A stretch of DNA of 64,000 nucleotides. Origin: Legionella cherrii (lineage in GTDB: Bacteria > Pseudomonadota > Gammaproteobacteria > Legionellales > Legionellaceae). The notes beneath the pieces are model-generated. The model searched no databases. It saw only the letters and a program-made list of their open reading frames with translations, and was not told the DNA's origin. The position numbers and the translations under genes were made by a program. The first letter of the stretch is position 1. Every line of letters begins with the position of its first letter. Below are positions 51,541-61,440 of the stretch, one piece after another. The stretch covers positions 657,501-721,500 of the forward strand of contig NZ_LR134173.1 of assembly GCF_900635815.1 (NCBI RefSeq), written 5' to 3'.

Positions 51541-51569
51541 AGCCCAGGAGGGAGATGAGTTCCTGGGCT
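51541..51569 (-). terminator. Hairpin after the 51602-53890 gene
   Basis: AGCCCAGGA pairs perfectly with TCCTGGGCT around an 11-base loop. A second small palindrome, AAAAAGAGA/TCTCTTTTT, lies at about 51510-51532. Together they may end the minus-strand transcript. Confidence 0.5.
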
Positions 51570-51601
51570 AAGGGTTGTAGCGTTCGAGAGCTACATTGGA
51601 T

Positions 51602-53890
51602 TTAACACATTTGAAAACTTGGTATGATTGACCAAATACCATTTTCGTCTGTTTTTTCTGGTTCTACAAGCTTAAGCACTTCCTTATCCAGTGCGCGTAT
51701 TTCCTCTCCTGAGGTCGTTTGATTGAAAAACCAGAGGTTTCCGGTCATTTTATATTTAACTGCATTAGCACTAAAACCGGACAAGACGGTAATCACTATG
51801 TTAGCAAGAACAATTAAAGCATCAATTATCGTTTTATAATTCCCCGGCTCCATTTGTGGATCAACGATATCAAGAATCGCTTTTTCAGTACCCAGTAATC
51901 GCTCACGCACCTCTATATCATGCTCGATAAGCGCTTCGTAAGCCAAGGTATATAACTTTCTTCGATACCCTTCTTGTGCTTTTTCCCAGTCTTTGCGCAT
52001 TGGCTGATAAGTGTCAGAACCTGCCAAACGCTCAGAAATTACTTTGCATTGCGCTTCAACGCGCAAAAGAACTTGTCGAAAACGTTTGGCATCTTCATCC
52101 TGTTGTGCTGCGAACGCAACCATCATGTTGTCCCGCTTTAATTTCTGCATTAACGTAACGCAAATAAATCGCTCGCGTAAATCTTCCGCTAAAGCCCTTT
52201 GCTGGGGATCAGCCAGTTGCAGTATTTGATTCCCTTGCATTTGTATTCCATGAATAACACCGCTATAAAGAACGTTGATCAATGTCTTCCTATGCGCTTC
52301 ATCCTTGATATTCACCAGCTGCGGCAAAAACAGACGTAAAGCTTGTCCTTGAGCATCTTTTTCTAATACCAACTGATATTCTTGAGGAGTAATACCTCCT
52401 GATTTTTTTAATTGCAGCAATGCCATATTTGCAGCGTCTAATTCTGCAGGAGTTAATTTAAATAATTTCGATTCAAGATCCACACATTCTTTTAGCTCGT
52501 CATTGAAATGATGCCTAATGGAATCCTGTAGATGAAGGTGGGGATTTGAAGCACGTTGCTCTAGTCGCTCAATATCAATCGTTTTTGTTTGATCTAAAGC
52601 AACTAAACTCGAGGCCATTAAAGGAAATTCCTGCGCTGTATTAGCGATTTGCTGATATCCATCCTCAGATAAAGCGCCTTTGACCCAAAAAATCAAACAT
52701 AGCATCTTACAGTCTTCATCAGGGAAAGAATGGATAAGCGTTAATTCCTTAAGTTTTTTAATATCATTAAAAAATTCTTTGGCCTCTATTGCCAGAGCTG
52801 GCTCCAGATCAACGAGTTTGTTTAAAGCCTGGTAATACTCTTCCTTTGCTAAAATACGGCGAATTTCTTCATCAGTATAGTTTTCTGCCAGTAAGAAGGG
52901 GAGTAACTTAATTTGCGTTTCATTCCACAAGAATGCGCTGAATTTTTTTATCAGCTCAGAATTAGCAAATAATTTCCGATTTTCTTCCAGTAGTCCTTTT
53001 TCATAAAACACGATAAGAGTTTTTAATAAGCTCTTATTACGCTCATCATCAGTTAATTGAAGCGCCTGAATTTCTTTGCATAAGGGACTGGATTCTGATA
53101 AAAGATCCTTAAGTACGCCAGCAGACAAAGAAAGCTCGTCTTGTATTTTATAGTGCAGAATCTTGTCCAGGGCTGGATTATCTGCAAATAGTGCGGGTAG
53201 ATTAAGCTCTGAAAAGGGTATGGGTCCACCGCGCAGTGCTACGGTTTCTTGCTCTACTTGTAATTTTCGCATCAACAGCGCAATGCGTTGAAAACGTAAA
53301 TTAACGGTATTATCCCCATTGAGTGCTTGTTGTAACAAAAGGCTTGGCAAAGTAGAGCCAATCTGCGCTAACAGGGGGTCTAGAGAAGGCACTAAAGAAA
53401 CAGTCAATCCAGAATTAGGGACTTTAATCGACGGGGTTAAATCAAAACTTGATAAACAGAAAAGCGCTCTATCTTTTGGAGCTGCATGGCCATTTTTTTC
53501 CAGAGCCATTACCCATTGCGTGGGGTCATCCTTCCGATACATTACCAAAAGCCCACAATTCTCCCCTGCATCGTTAATGTAGGCAAAATTCTGACGCACT
53601 AAATTCGCATGGCAAAACTCTGAAGCTTCCCCTACCTTTTTTAGCGGATCAGGCCCAAACAAAAATGCCAAATTACCCGCAGTCATATCTCCTTGCAAAT
53701 AAAATGTTCCTAGAGCCTGTGTGGTCCAGATCTTAAAATGCTTTATTGCTTGTTTTAGACCACCCAAAAAATGAACGGCAGGAACATCCCGCAAAATGGT
53801 TTTTGTGTCATTTTTTTGTTCTGCAATTAGCGGGTCCTGTCCAAATGCATGAAAAATTTGCTGTGCAGTTCCCTGTACCCAGTAAGGCAT
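51602..53890 (-). CDS. Large unknown protein with a C-terminal hydrophobic segment, effector-like
   Basis: A 762-residue protein. The N-terminal 190 residues look like an independent alpha/beta domain with FYLQGDMTAGNLAFLFGPDP and CGLLVMYRKDDPTQWVMALEKNG. Something SH2-like cannot be excluded, but no phosphotyrosine arginine motif was clear. Residues 200-690 are long charged helices. One hydrophobic stretch near the C-terminus (ALIVLANIVITVLSGFSANAV, about 700-722) is followed by a short polar tail. The start has only a weak GAG site. It is one of three very large minus-strand genes in tandem orientation, which suggests an effector island. Function unknown. Confidence 0.55.
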   Translation of the reverse strand: MPYWVQGTAQQIFHAFGQDPLIAEQKNDTKTILRDVPAVHFLGGLKQAIKHFKIWTTQALGTFYLQGDMTAGNLAFLFGPDPLKKVGEASEFCHANLVRQNFAYINDAGENCGLLVMYRKDDPTQWVMALEKNGHAAPKDRALFCLSSFDLTPSIKVPNSGLTVSLVPSLDPLLAQIGSTLPSLLLQQALNGDNTVNLRFQRIALLMRKLQVEQETVALRGGPIPFSELNLPALFADNPALDKILHYKIQDELSLSAGVLKDLLSESSPLCKEIQALQLTDDERNKSLLKTLIVFYEKGLLEENRKLFANSELIKKFSAFLWNETQIKLLPFLLAENYTDEEIRRILAKEEYYQALNKLVDLEPALAIEAKEFFNDIKKLKELTLIHSFPDEDCKMLCLIFWVKGALSEDGYQQIANTAQEFPLMASSLVALDQTKTIDIERLEQRASNPHLHLQDSIRHHFNDELKECVDLESKLFKLTPAELDAANMALLQLKKSGGITPQEYQLVLEKDAQGQALRLFLPQLVNIKDEAHRKTLINVLYSGVIHGIQMQGNQILQLADPQQRALAEDLRERFICVTLMQKLKRDNMMVAFAAQQDEDAKRFRQVLLRVEAQCKVISERLAGSDTYQPMRKDWEKAQEGYRRKLYTLAYEALIEHDIEVRERLLGTEKAILDIVDPQMEPGNYKTIIDALIVLANIVITVLSGFSANAVKYKMTGNLWFFNQTTSGEEIRALDKEVLKLVEPEKTDENGIWSIIPSFQMC

Positions 53891-54118
53891 AATTCATTTC
53901 TCAATATGACAAATTGAGAGTATTATAACCAATAATTCAACTGATGGTGATGCTTTTTTGCAAAAATTGCATTATTAATACCGAAAATCCAGTTCGCACC
54001 ATTCCAGAGCAAGAAAAAGTAGTTTATTGCTCATCATAAAAATTTTTAAAGAAATTCTGTGCACCGCACTTTATGTGCATTGCATAGGTAAAAAAAGTGT
54101 TTTTAGGCAAGAAAGAAT
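53891..54118. other. Intergenic region between divergent genes
   Basis: About 230 bases, AT-rich; holds promoters for both flanking genes. A TTGCAAAAATTGCA near-palindrome lies at about 53957. No gene is supported. Confidence 0.4.
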
Positions 54119-54973
54119 ATGAAATGCAATATCATAGGCGCTGGTCGATTAGGTAAAAATTTAGCCTTGGCTTTATTTCAGGATCAACTCATTACCTCAT
54201 TTTCGATTTGTAATCGCAGTTTAGAAAGTGCACAAAAGGTCTGCCAAGAGCTTGGTTATGGACAAGCAATCGCTAACCTAGAGCATTTACCAGCAGCGGA
54301 GGTAACCTGGATCTGCTGTAATGATGATGCGATTAGCCATGTTGTCGACACCCTGGTGCAACATTCTGTTTTAAAACCGCAGTCTATGGTTATTCATTGC
54401 AGTGGGGTTCAAAATTCTGCTTTACTGCAGCCCTTAAAGCAACAAGGGTGTTTGGTCGCCAGTTTTCATCCACTCAAAGCGTTTAAAAGCAATTACCTCG
54501 ATGCCGCGGCGTTTCAGCATGTGGATTGTGTGCTCGAGGGCGATACCGAAGTCTGTGACTGGTTAATACACGCTTTTACGCCGTTGGGCGCGAATCTCAT
54601 CGCCATCGAACCTGACGCCAAAGTTGCCTATCATGCGGCAGCATGCATGGCCGCCAATTATTTAATTACTTTAGCAGCCTGTAGTGAGGAATTATTTCTG
54701 CACGCAGGAATCCCCCCCCAACGAAGCCGGCAGATGATGGTCAATTTAATGCAAGGGAATTTAGATAACTTATTGCAAACTGAAAGGATTGCCGAATCAC
54801 TCACCGGCCCCCTGGCAAGAGGCGATGTGCAAACCCTTGCCCTGCATTTGCAGGCCATAGAAAGCCCTGAAATTAAACGTTTGTATCAAAGCGCGGCATT
54901 GAGTACATTGCCACTCACGCCATTATCCGCGGAACTAAAAGCAAAAATTAGGGAGCTTTGTGGATGGAAGTGA
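54119..54973 (+). CDS. Rossmann-fold DUF2520-type oxidoreductase-like protein
   Basis: A 284-residue protein combining an N-terminal NAD(P)-binding domain (MKCNIIGAGRLGKNLALAL, with ICNRSLESAQKV) and a C-terminal helical dimerisation domain (AYHAAACMAANYLITLAACSEELFLHAGI) similar to that of ketopantoate reductase or pyrroline-5-carboxylate reductase relatives. The middle VIHCSGVQNSALLQPLKQQG and SFHPLKAF stretches are typical of the DUF2520 (Rossmann-like) group. Biochemical function is not established. It is convergent with the SidF-like gene, with a hairpin between. Confidence 0.82.
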   Translation: MKCNIIGAGRLGKNLALALFQDQLITSFSICNRSLESAQKVCQELGYGQAIANLEHLPAAEVTWICCNDDAISHVVDTLVQHSVLKPQSMVIHCSGVQNSALLQPLKQQGCLVASFHPLKAFKSNYLDAAAFQHVDCVLEGDTEVCDWLIHAFTPLGANLIAIEPDAKVAYHAAACMAANYLITLAACSEELFLHAGIPPQRSRQMMVNLMQGNLDNLLQTERIAESLTGPLARGDVQTLALHLQAIESPEIKRLYQSAALSTLPLTPLSAELKAKIRELCGWK

Positions 54974-55017
54974 TTTTGTAAACGTTCACATCATGGCGTG
55001 AGTTTAAGGACATATAC

Positions 55018-55037
55018 CCCGGTTGCTTGCAACCGGG
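55018..55037. terminator. Short hairpin between convergent genes
   Basis: CCCGGTTGC faces GCAACCGGG with almost no loop, so the real loop is probably four bases on an eight-base stem. It lies in the 79-base gap between two convergent stops. No U-run. Confidence 0.45.
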
Positions 55038-55052
55038 ATTCAATTCCTACAA

Positions 55053-57803
55053 TTACTGTAATATTGCACTCTTGGGAGGGTCAGCTGTTACGATTGGACC
55101 TTCCTCATTCGGTGGGGGAGGAACCCCAAAACCGTTATCATGATCTGTTCCTTGCTCAACACGTTTAACAGGCGACTCTGAAAGACCTACACCTTCACCT
55201 GGAGGCATCCACTCTTTCATGTCAGCATAGCTCTCTTTTATCTCTGGGTTAACTGCTTGCTCTTTCCTAGCAGGTTCACTCTTGTCGTCGAGCATAGCTC
55301 TCTCTATCCTTCCATTTATTTCTTTGTTACTTTGATAACTAGAATAGGCATAGAGTGGAAGGCTCACGAGAAATGCCAATCCTAACGTAATCACATGGGC
55401 GAAAGCACCCCATCCTCCAAGGAATTTTTTGAATCCCTTAGCCCCCCAAGAATCGGCCATGAACTCGGTTAAGCCTTTATGAGCTTGCATATTACCTGCT
55501 TTACCTTGGCTTAAGTATTGAAGTGAAGACTCTTCCGCGATATTTCTACTTATATTCGAAAAAAATGCCTTAATCGCATCGAAAGGATGTTTTTTCCAAT
55601 TCACTATTTTGGGGGCATTGACTTTGGCAGATGCTCCTTGGTCCACATCGCTGATCAGTGACACCCCGGATTGCAATCTTTTATCATATTTCATATCCAG
55701 TTTTTGTTTTAAGCTGTCAGCTTGCTCGAATACTTGATCTACATTAGTAGCCTGAGCAAGCGCATCTATTGTCCTAAAGAAATGATCCTTAGGCTCACCC
55801 TTGTTAGCCTTAGCCGCTTCATGGTCCAAGATGGCAACACGGCCATTAATGGCTTGTGCCCGTTCATTTCCACTTTTACATCCAGCAATCGAAGCCTCTT
55901 CGATAAAAATAGATAATGATTGTATCAACTTGCTGTATTCATGTTGATGGTGTAAATCGTTGGCCATCATTGTTTTTAATGCTGCTTTTGCTCTTTCAAC
56001 AGGATTATTATTGACTACTTCTTCTTCTCGAACCTGCCAAGCCTCTTTAATTTTCCCGATCAACGCAATGGCCGCTTTTCCTTCATCCGATTTTGAAAAG
56101 AAAAGGTCATCCTCAGGATAAGCATCGGCTTGATCTAAGAATTTATTATACTGTTCAAATACCTCTTGGACTTTTTGTTTGGCAGCATCATTTTCGCCAA
56201 CCAAATTGTACAACATCGCCATTTCTGCCATCAAAGTGGCTTCTGTTGTTAAATCATTCCCCCCATAGCCTAAGCTATCACCAAATCCATTCACTGATAT
56301 ATTTTGTACCAGACAATAGGGTTTAGGAGCAACATTTTCTGGTTTCGCAGGTATCTCTTCTTCTGATACAACCCTTTGTTCTTCAATTTTCTTGTTTAAT
56401 TGGGCTTTGTTATACAAGTGGGCGCCACTCAAAATAATGCGTGCCCCTGCTGATTGATTATTACCGCCTGTATCCCCTAACCAGTCATTAATCGCGGTAT
56501 GCAGGTTATAGGTAAAGGCTTTTCCTATCCCAGGTTTTTCTGTGACTGCTTCATCGATTGCGTATTTTGTAGCCAGTGAAGCCAGCTTGGAACTGACATC
56601 ATTAATAGCATCCTTCTTTTTAATGCCTTTTTTCACATCTAAAGAAGGGGTCCTGATTTGTAATCGAGAAGGCGTATAACCATTTTCTTCTAAGGCCACA
56701 GTCGCAATTTGTCTATCTGCAAGCGTGTCTATGCCTCGTTCATGAGCAGTATTTTGCGAACCAGAAATCCAGGTAGCCAGTTTGGAGGAGCCATCGGTAT
56801 GTAATAGGTCGTTAGGAGAGGCGGTTGTTGATTCGGCAAGATGCACGACTTCCTTTTTTTCGAGATCTTTCCTGGAAAGGCGTCTTCCAGTAGCTCGGAC
56901 AACCTCCTCCATGAGAATACTATGTGCTTCTGCAGAAATACTCGCACGAGCTTTGTCTAAAGCTTTAATAAGCTTAGCCTCATTTTTAGACTCGCTGAAA
57001 GCCTTTTGAAATGCCGTCTCAATTAAAGGCTGTACCCGTGTCATTGCTCTTTGATGCGCCAGTGCTAGTTGCGCTTCAAGTTTTGCTTTATCTTCAGCAA
57101 TTTGCTTTTCTAGCGGCTCATTAAACGTCTTGATAAACTCCTTTTTTTTATTCAATTTTTCTAAAATAGCTTGGTATGTCTTATTATCTTGGCTGAGGAA
57201 TTTTTCTTGAAATTCTTTTTCTTCTTTGGGCTCGAAGGGTTTTCCTGTCCTTTTTTCCTCATTTTGTATTGCTTGTTTATATTCCTCGTTAAGCTGCTGT
57301 CTAAGTGCTGTTATATCGAATTCGCCACCCATGTTACCAAGCGCTTTTCGCAGTTGTTCCTTATGTTGTTGACGAAGGGCTGATTCATTACCAAATTTCG
57401 CCCACAATACTTTTGCATAAGTGCGTGAAGCAAGCGCTAGATGAAAATGATATTCTTGTTGTAGAGGGATAATACTGCTTCGCACCTTTGATAACTGCTC
57501 TAAATCTCCCCCACTCAGCCCATAATTATCCATATACTTAGCTTTGAGTTCTTGGAGATCTGGATCTTTTGTCACATCCAGGCTAACCGTAGTTACCTTA
57601 GTAGGTTTAAAGTTTTTATCCCCAGTAAAGCCTTCTTTGAAAGACGCTTGCTCTTCCTCTGATAATTCAACATCAATTAATACGCGTCCTTGGGGATCAT
57701 AAAGTAAGTTATCAGGACCTGTGCTCAACGCTTTATTTTTCGCCTTTTGAATAAGCAGGTTCACATACTTTTTGCGTGCGTCAATCTGTTCTGCTGAAAG
57801 CAT
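55053..57803 (-). CDS. sidF: SidF-like phosphoinositide phosphatase, Dot/Icm effector
   Basis: A 916-residue protein; L. pneumophila SidF has 912. The CX5R phosphatase signature CKSGNER is at C642-R648, almost the same position as in SidF (C645). It lies in the SopB/IpgD-like context IAGCKSGNERAQAINGRVAILDHEAA. The upstream INDWLGDTGGNNQSAGARIILSGAHLYNKAQL also fits that family. A hydrophobic stretch at about 800-822 (FAHVITLGLAFLVSLPLYAYSS) would anchor it to the vacuole, as SidF's C-terminal membrane segments do. The N-terminal 300 residues are charged and helical. SidF removes the 3-phosphate from PI(3,4)P2 and PI(3,4,5)P3 on the Legionella vacuole. In this copy the P-loop reads NE where SopB-type loops have KD, which could change activity. 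Confidence 0.68.
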   Translation of the reverse strand: MLSAEQIDARKKYVNLLIQKAKNKALSTGPDNLLYDPQGRVLIDVELSEEEQASFKEGFTGDKNFKPTKVTTVSLDVTKDPDLQELKAKYMDNYGLSGGDLEQLSKVRSSIIPLQQEYHFHLALASRTYAKVLWAKFGNESALRQQHKEQLRKALGNMGGEFDITALRQQLNEEYKQAIQNEEKRTGKPFEPKEEKEFQEKFLSQDNKTYQAILEKLNKKKEFIKTFNEPLEKQIAEDKAKLEAQLALAHQRAMTRVQPLIETAFQKAFSESKNEAKLIKALDKARASISAEAHSILMEEVVRATGRRLSRKDLEKKEVVHLAESTTASPNDLLHTDGSSKLATWISGSQNTAHERGIDTLADRQIATVALEENGYTPSRLQIRTPSLDVKKGIKKKDAINDVSSKLASLATKYAIDEAVTEKPGIGKAFTYNLHTAINDWLGDTGGNNQSAGARIILSGAHLYNKAQLNKKIEEQRVVSEEEIPAKPENVAPKPYCLVQNISVNGFGDSLGYGGNDLTTEATLMAEMAMLYNLVGENDAAKQKVQEVFEQYNKFLDQADAYPEDDLFFSKSDEGKAAIALIGKIKEAWQVREEEVVNNNPVERAKAALKTMMANDLHHQHEYSKLIQSLSIFIEEASIAGCKSGNERAQAINGRVAILDHEAAKANKGEPKDHFFRTIDALAQATNVDQVFEQADSLKQKLDMKYDKRLQSGVSLISDVDQGASAKVNAPKIVNWKKHPFDAIKAFFSNISRNIAEESSLQYLSQGKAGNMQAHKGLTEFMADSWGAKGFKKFLGGWGAFAHVITLGLAFLVSLPLYAYSSYQSNKEINGRIERAMLDDKSEPARKEQAVNPEIKESYADMKEWMPPGEGVGLSESPVKRVEQGTDHDNGFGVPPPPNEEGPIVTADPPKSAILQ

Positions 57804-58118
57804 AATATGGATCTCTTATTGAACTACCTTATATAAATTTTAGCATATGAAATATTATGGAAACCTTACGTCCAGAGAAATTAAGTAATCCCTTGAAAGT
57901 TGGTCATCCCCAGCAGCGCAACGATCTTCGTGCTTTGGCGCCGTATTAGGATGGGAGATCCCTCGCTACACTCAGGATGATGCAGAAGAAAGGTGCAAAG
58001 GTAGACGGGTGCAGTGAAGCAGAACCGGGGAGCAAGGATGATGTAGAACCCGGGTTACGGCTTGTACCTAGCCCGGACTACTATTGATGATCGGAGTGGC
58101 TTATAGTTTTTAGGATGT
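57804..58118. other. 315-base intergenic region made of repeat-derived sequence
   Basis: Between the SidF-like gene and the RND operon. It contains the GC-rich dispersed repeat at 57902-57982 and a degenerate palindrome at about 58050-58081. No gene. Confidence 0.55.
57902..57982 (-). repeat. GC-rich intergenic repeat (CATCCTGAG family)
   Basis: The minus strand reads CATCATCCTGAGTGTAGCGA then GGGATCTCCCATCC, CGGCGCCAAAGCACGAAGAT and GTTGCGCTGCTGGGGATGACC. This motif string is a familiar intergenic repeat in Legionella genomes (recalled, not searched). Its GC content stands out from the flanks. Confidence 0.55.
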
Positions 58119-61100
58119 CTAAAGCCCCGCTTCGTTCAAATGGGCGGCATTGGCATTCTTCTTCGCTTTTCTTTTTTCTTGCCAACTGACCAACATGACG
58201 AAGAATGCCGGTACAAAGACCACCGCCAGACAGGTTGAGGCCAACATCCCGCTGCACACGGCAATACCAATCGAGCGTCGGGCATTGGCACCGGCGCCGG
58301 TAGCGAATACTAAGGGCATCACCCCGAGGATAAATGCAAAAGAGGTCATCAAAATAGGACGAAAACGGGTTTTCGCGCCAATTACCGCGGCTTCCATGAT
58401 GGACTTGTTATGCAGCTCATGTTCTTCTCGTGCCACCTCAACAATTAAAATGGCATTCTTCGCCGCTAATGCAATCAGCAGTAATATCCCGATTTGGGTG
58501 TACATATTATTGGAAAGGCCCAAAGCGGATAAGGCAAAGACGGTTCCAATCAAGGCCAGAGGCACGCTTAACAAAATGGCTGCCGGGGCAATCCAGTTTT
58601 CATATTGACCCGCCAAAATCATATACACCAAAACAAGCGACAAGATAAAAATATAATAACTCATATTTCCCGCAATCTTTTCCTGATAGGCAGTACTCGT
58701 CCATTCGTATGATATACCTGCCGGTAATACCTCTTTAGCGACCCGCTCCATCGCTTGCATGGCTTGACCCGAGCTATACCCTTGGGCGGCCATGCCATAA
58801 ATATTACTGGAAGGATATAAATTATAAAGAGAAATAATGGGTGGGCCTACAGTAGGAGACATATCGGTCAGTGTACCCAAGGGCACCATTTCACCTGATT
58901 TATTTCTAACATAAAAATTGCGCACATCGCCAACGGTCATCCGTGAATCTGCATCTGCTTGGACATAAACCTGAAATACCTGCCCGAATTTTGAAAAAAG
59001 GTTTACGTAGGAGGAGCCAAGGTAGGTTTGCAAGGTTTCGGTTGCATCCCCCACAGTAACGCCCAAAGTTTCTGCTTTGACTCGATTGATGGGCGCCGCC
59101 AGCTGCGGTGCTGAGGCACGAAACGAAGTCCTCAACCGTTGCAATTCCGGTTGTTGGCTTGCATAGAGAATCAACTGATCCGTCGCGCTTTGTAATTTGC
59201 GATAATCAAATGATCCATCTTGTAATTCAAGTTGCATTTGAAAACCGCCCGAAGTCCCTAACCCTTGAATCGGTGGCGGGATCATCACCAGCACTTTAGC
59301 GCCCAAAGTTTTCTCTGCAATCGCATTCATTTTTTTGTAAAGGGAAAGCAAATCTTCGTCTTTACCGCGCACACTCCAATCTTTAAACATCACATAAAGA
59401 ACGCCGCCATTGGCAAGGGGAGCACTATTATCCAAAAGCGAAATGCCATCAATGGTGATAACGTTTTCTATACCACCAATTTTAGAGACTTGATCACTTA
59501 AATCATGTAACAGTGCCTCTGTTCGCCCTAAACTGGCCCCATCAGGTAATTGGACGTTCATCATCGCATAACCTTGGTCTTCCATAGGTATAAATCCTGT
59601 AGGGACCCGGCTCAGACCGATAATCGCCAAGACGACAAGGGCTATACCAATAAGACATACGGTTTTATTTTTATGAACAAGTCGGTCGATAAAGCTAATG
59701 TAGTTATTTTCTATAGGGTAATAATATTTATCGAATAAACGGAAAATAAAGTTTTTCTCTTTCTGCGTGTCAACAGGTTTCAGCCACAAAGCACATTGAG
59801 TGGGTTTTAAGGTCATGGCGTTAATCGCACTGATAAATGCGGTAGCCGCAATAACCAATGCAAACTGGGCATACATCGCGCCAGTTAACCCTGGCATAAA
59901 CCCCGCGGGCACAAATACTGCCATTAATACCAACGTAATTCCAATAATTGGTCCCATTAACTCCGTCATTGCATTAATTGCTGATTGTTTGGGCGAGGTG
60001 CCACGCTCGATATGCTGGGTTACGCCTTCGACGATCACAATCGCGTCATCAACCACAATTCCGATAGCTAAAACCAAGGCAAATAAGGTTAATAAGTTGA
60101 TGGAATAATGGAGTATGAACATGGCAAAAAATGCACCTATAATGGTCACAGGCACGGTGGTAGTAGGTACCAAAGTAGCGCGGGCGTTTTGTAAGAACAG
60201 CAGAATCACGACTAAAACCAAAATACCTGCTTCGAATAGGGTTTTGTACACCTCGTCAACAGATGCTTTTACGAAAATGGTGGTGTCAAATGGAATCGAA
60301 TACTCCATCCCTGCAGGAAATTTTTTTGCCATTTTGGCTACGGCATTGCGCACCTCGTTGGCGACCTGCAGGGCGTTGGCTCCTGGCAATTGATAAATAC
60401 CAATTGCCGCCGTCGGTTTATTATTCAATTTTGCGAGTTGGCTGTAGCTATTTGAGCCTAACTCGACACGACCCACGTCACGAATGCGTACGATTTGCGC
60501 GCTACTGCTTGCATTAGCGGTTTGATTTGGTGTTTGGGCAACTGTTTTCACAATGATGTTTTCAAATTCACTGACATCAGCAAGTTGTCCTGGTACATTC
60601 ACAGTAAATTGATAAGGTTGTTTCCCTACCGCGGGTGGTGCGGCAATTTGTCCAGAAGAAACCTCTTGGTTTTGATGGCTAATAGCCTGCAACACATCGC
60701 TGGGATTAAGGGAGTAGGCCAACATTTTTCTAGGATCCAGCCAAACGCGCATTGCATAAGTACCCGTTCCAAAAATAATCACATTACCCACACCAGGCAA
60801 GCGCGACAACTCATCTTGCATGTTAATTGCAGCGTAGTTATCAAGGAACAATCCATCGTACTCACCATTTTTGGAGGTTAGGGTAATAAATTGTAAAATC
60901 GCAGTCGATTTCTGCTGAACTACCACCCCTTGTTTTTGCACTGACTCGGGTAATTGTGCCATAGCCGCTTGCACCCGATTTTGTACCAATACTTGTGCAA
61001 AATTAAGATCCGTACCGATTGAAAAGGTAACAATAAGCGTATAAGCCCCACTATCGGTGCTGGTAGATTGCATATACAACATGTTTTCCACCCCATTCAC

Positions 61101-61307
61101 TTGCTGTTCAATGGGCAAAGCGACGGTTTTGATGAGTGTTTTCGCATCAGCACCAGGATAGGTGGTGGTCACCTGAATGGTGGGTGGCACAATAGCAGGA
61201 TATTGAGAGACAGGAAGTGCAATAATGGCTACCAATCCCAGCAGCACTATGAGTAACGCAATAACGTTTGCCAATATAGGCCGCTCAATAAAAAATTTAG
61301 AAATCAT
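58119..61307 (-). CDS. RND multidrug efflux permease, HAE1 family (AcrB/MexF-like)
   Basis: A 1062-residue inner-membrane proton/drug antiporter. It begins MISKFFIERPILANVIALLIVLLGLVAI. The TM4 proton-relay pair is in ALVLAIGIVVDDAIVIVEGV. The first and second large periplasmic loops are complete, and the second half has the mirrored GILLLIALAAKNAILIVEVAREEHE. The C-terminus is cytoplasmic and basic. It would form a tripartite pump with the adaptor and the outer-membrane factor encoded upstream on the same strand. No regulator gene lies in the window. Confidence 0.95.
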   Translation of the reverse strand: MISKFFIERPILANVIALLIVLLGLVAIIALPVSQYPAIVPPTIQVTTTYPGADAKTLIKTVALPIEQQVNGVENMLYMQSTSTDSGAYTLIVTFSIGTDLNFAQVLVQNRVQAAMAQLPESVQKQGVVVQQKSTAILQFITLTSKNGEYDGLFLDNYAAINMQDELSRLPGVGNVIIFGTGTYAMRVWLDPRKMLAYSLNPSDVLQAISHQNQEVSSGQIAAPPAVGKQPYQFTVNVPGQLADVSEFENIIVKTVAQTPNQTANASSSAQIVRIRDVGRVELGSNSYSQLAKLNNKPTAAIGIYQLPGANALQVANEVRNAVAKMAKKFPAGMEYSIPFDTTIFVKASVDEVYKTLFEAGILVLVVILLFLQNARATLVPTTTVPVTIIGAFFAMFILHYSINLLTLFALVLAIGIVVDDAIVIVEGVTQHIERGTSPKQSAINAMTELMGPIIGITLVLMAVFVPAGFMPGLTGAMYAQFALVIAATAFISAINAMTLKPTQCALWLKPVDTQKEKNFIFRLFDKYYYPIENNYISFIDRLVHKNKTVCLIGIALVVLAIIGLSRVPTGFIPMEDQGYAMMNVQLPDGASLGRTEALLHDLSDQVSKIGGIENVITIDGISLLDNSAPLANGGVLYVMFKDWSVRGKDEDLLSLYKKMNAIAEKTLGAKVLVMIPPPIQGLGTSGGFQMQLELQDGSFDYRKLQSATDQLILYASQQPELQRLRTSFRASAPQLAAPINRVKAETLGVTVGDATETLQTYLGSSYVNLFSKFGQVFQVYVQADADSRMTVGDVRNFYVRNKSGEMVPLGTLTDMSPTVGPPIISLYNLYPSSNIYGMAAQGYSSGQAMQAMERVAKEVLPAGISYEWTSTAYQEKIAGNMSYYIFILSLVLVYMILAGQYENWIAPAAILLSVPLALIGTVFALSALGLSNNMYTQIGILLLIALAAKNAILIVEVAREEHELHNKSIMEAAVIGAKTRFRPILMTSFAFILGVMPLVFATGAGANARRSIGIAVCSGMLASTCLAVVFVPAFFVMLVSWQEKRKAKKNANAAHLNEAGL

Positions 61308-61375
61308 TCTGCCGTCTTCTCACTTTTTGTAACAATCCCTGAACCATGCACCACGGCCATTAAGCTAAATAATTT

Positions 61376-61400
61376 CCCTTCTCCCACGAGCGAGAAAGTG
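61376..61400. repeat. Fragment of the palindromic repeat between adaptor and permease
   Basis: CCCTTCTCCCACGAGCGAGA and AAGTGGG form a hairpin that is the left half of copies A-C. It lies in the 133-base gap inside the efflux operon. Confidence 0.45.
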
Positions 61401-61440
61401 GGTTCTTAACTTAGTGGCAGTAGAACGACACATACCACAA

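Noticed and set aside
58150..61256. Many plus-strand frames of 60-150 codons opposite the RND permease
   Set aside because: They are antisense shadows of a full-length, motif-complete transporter gene and have no start signals.
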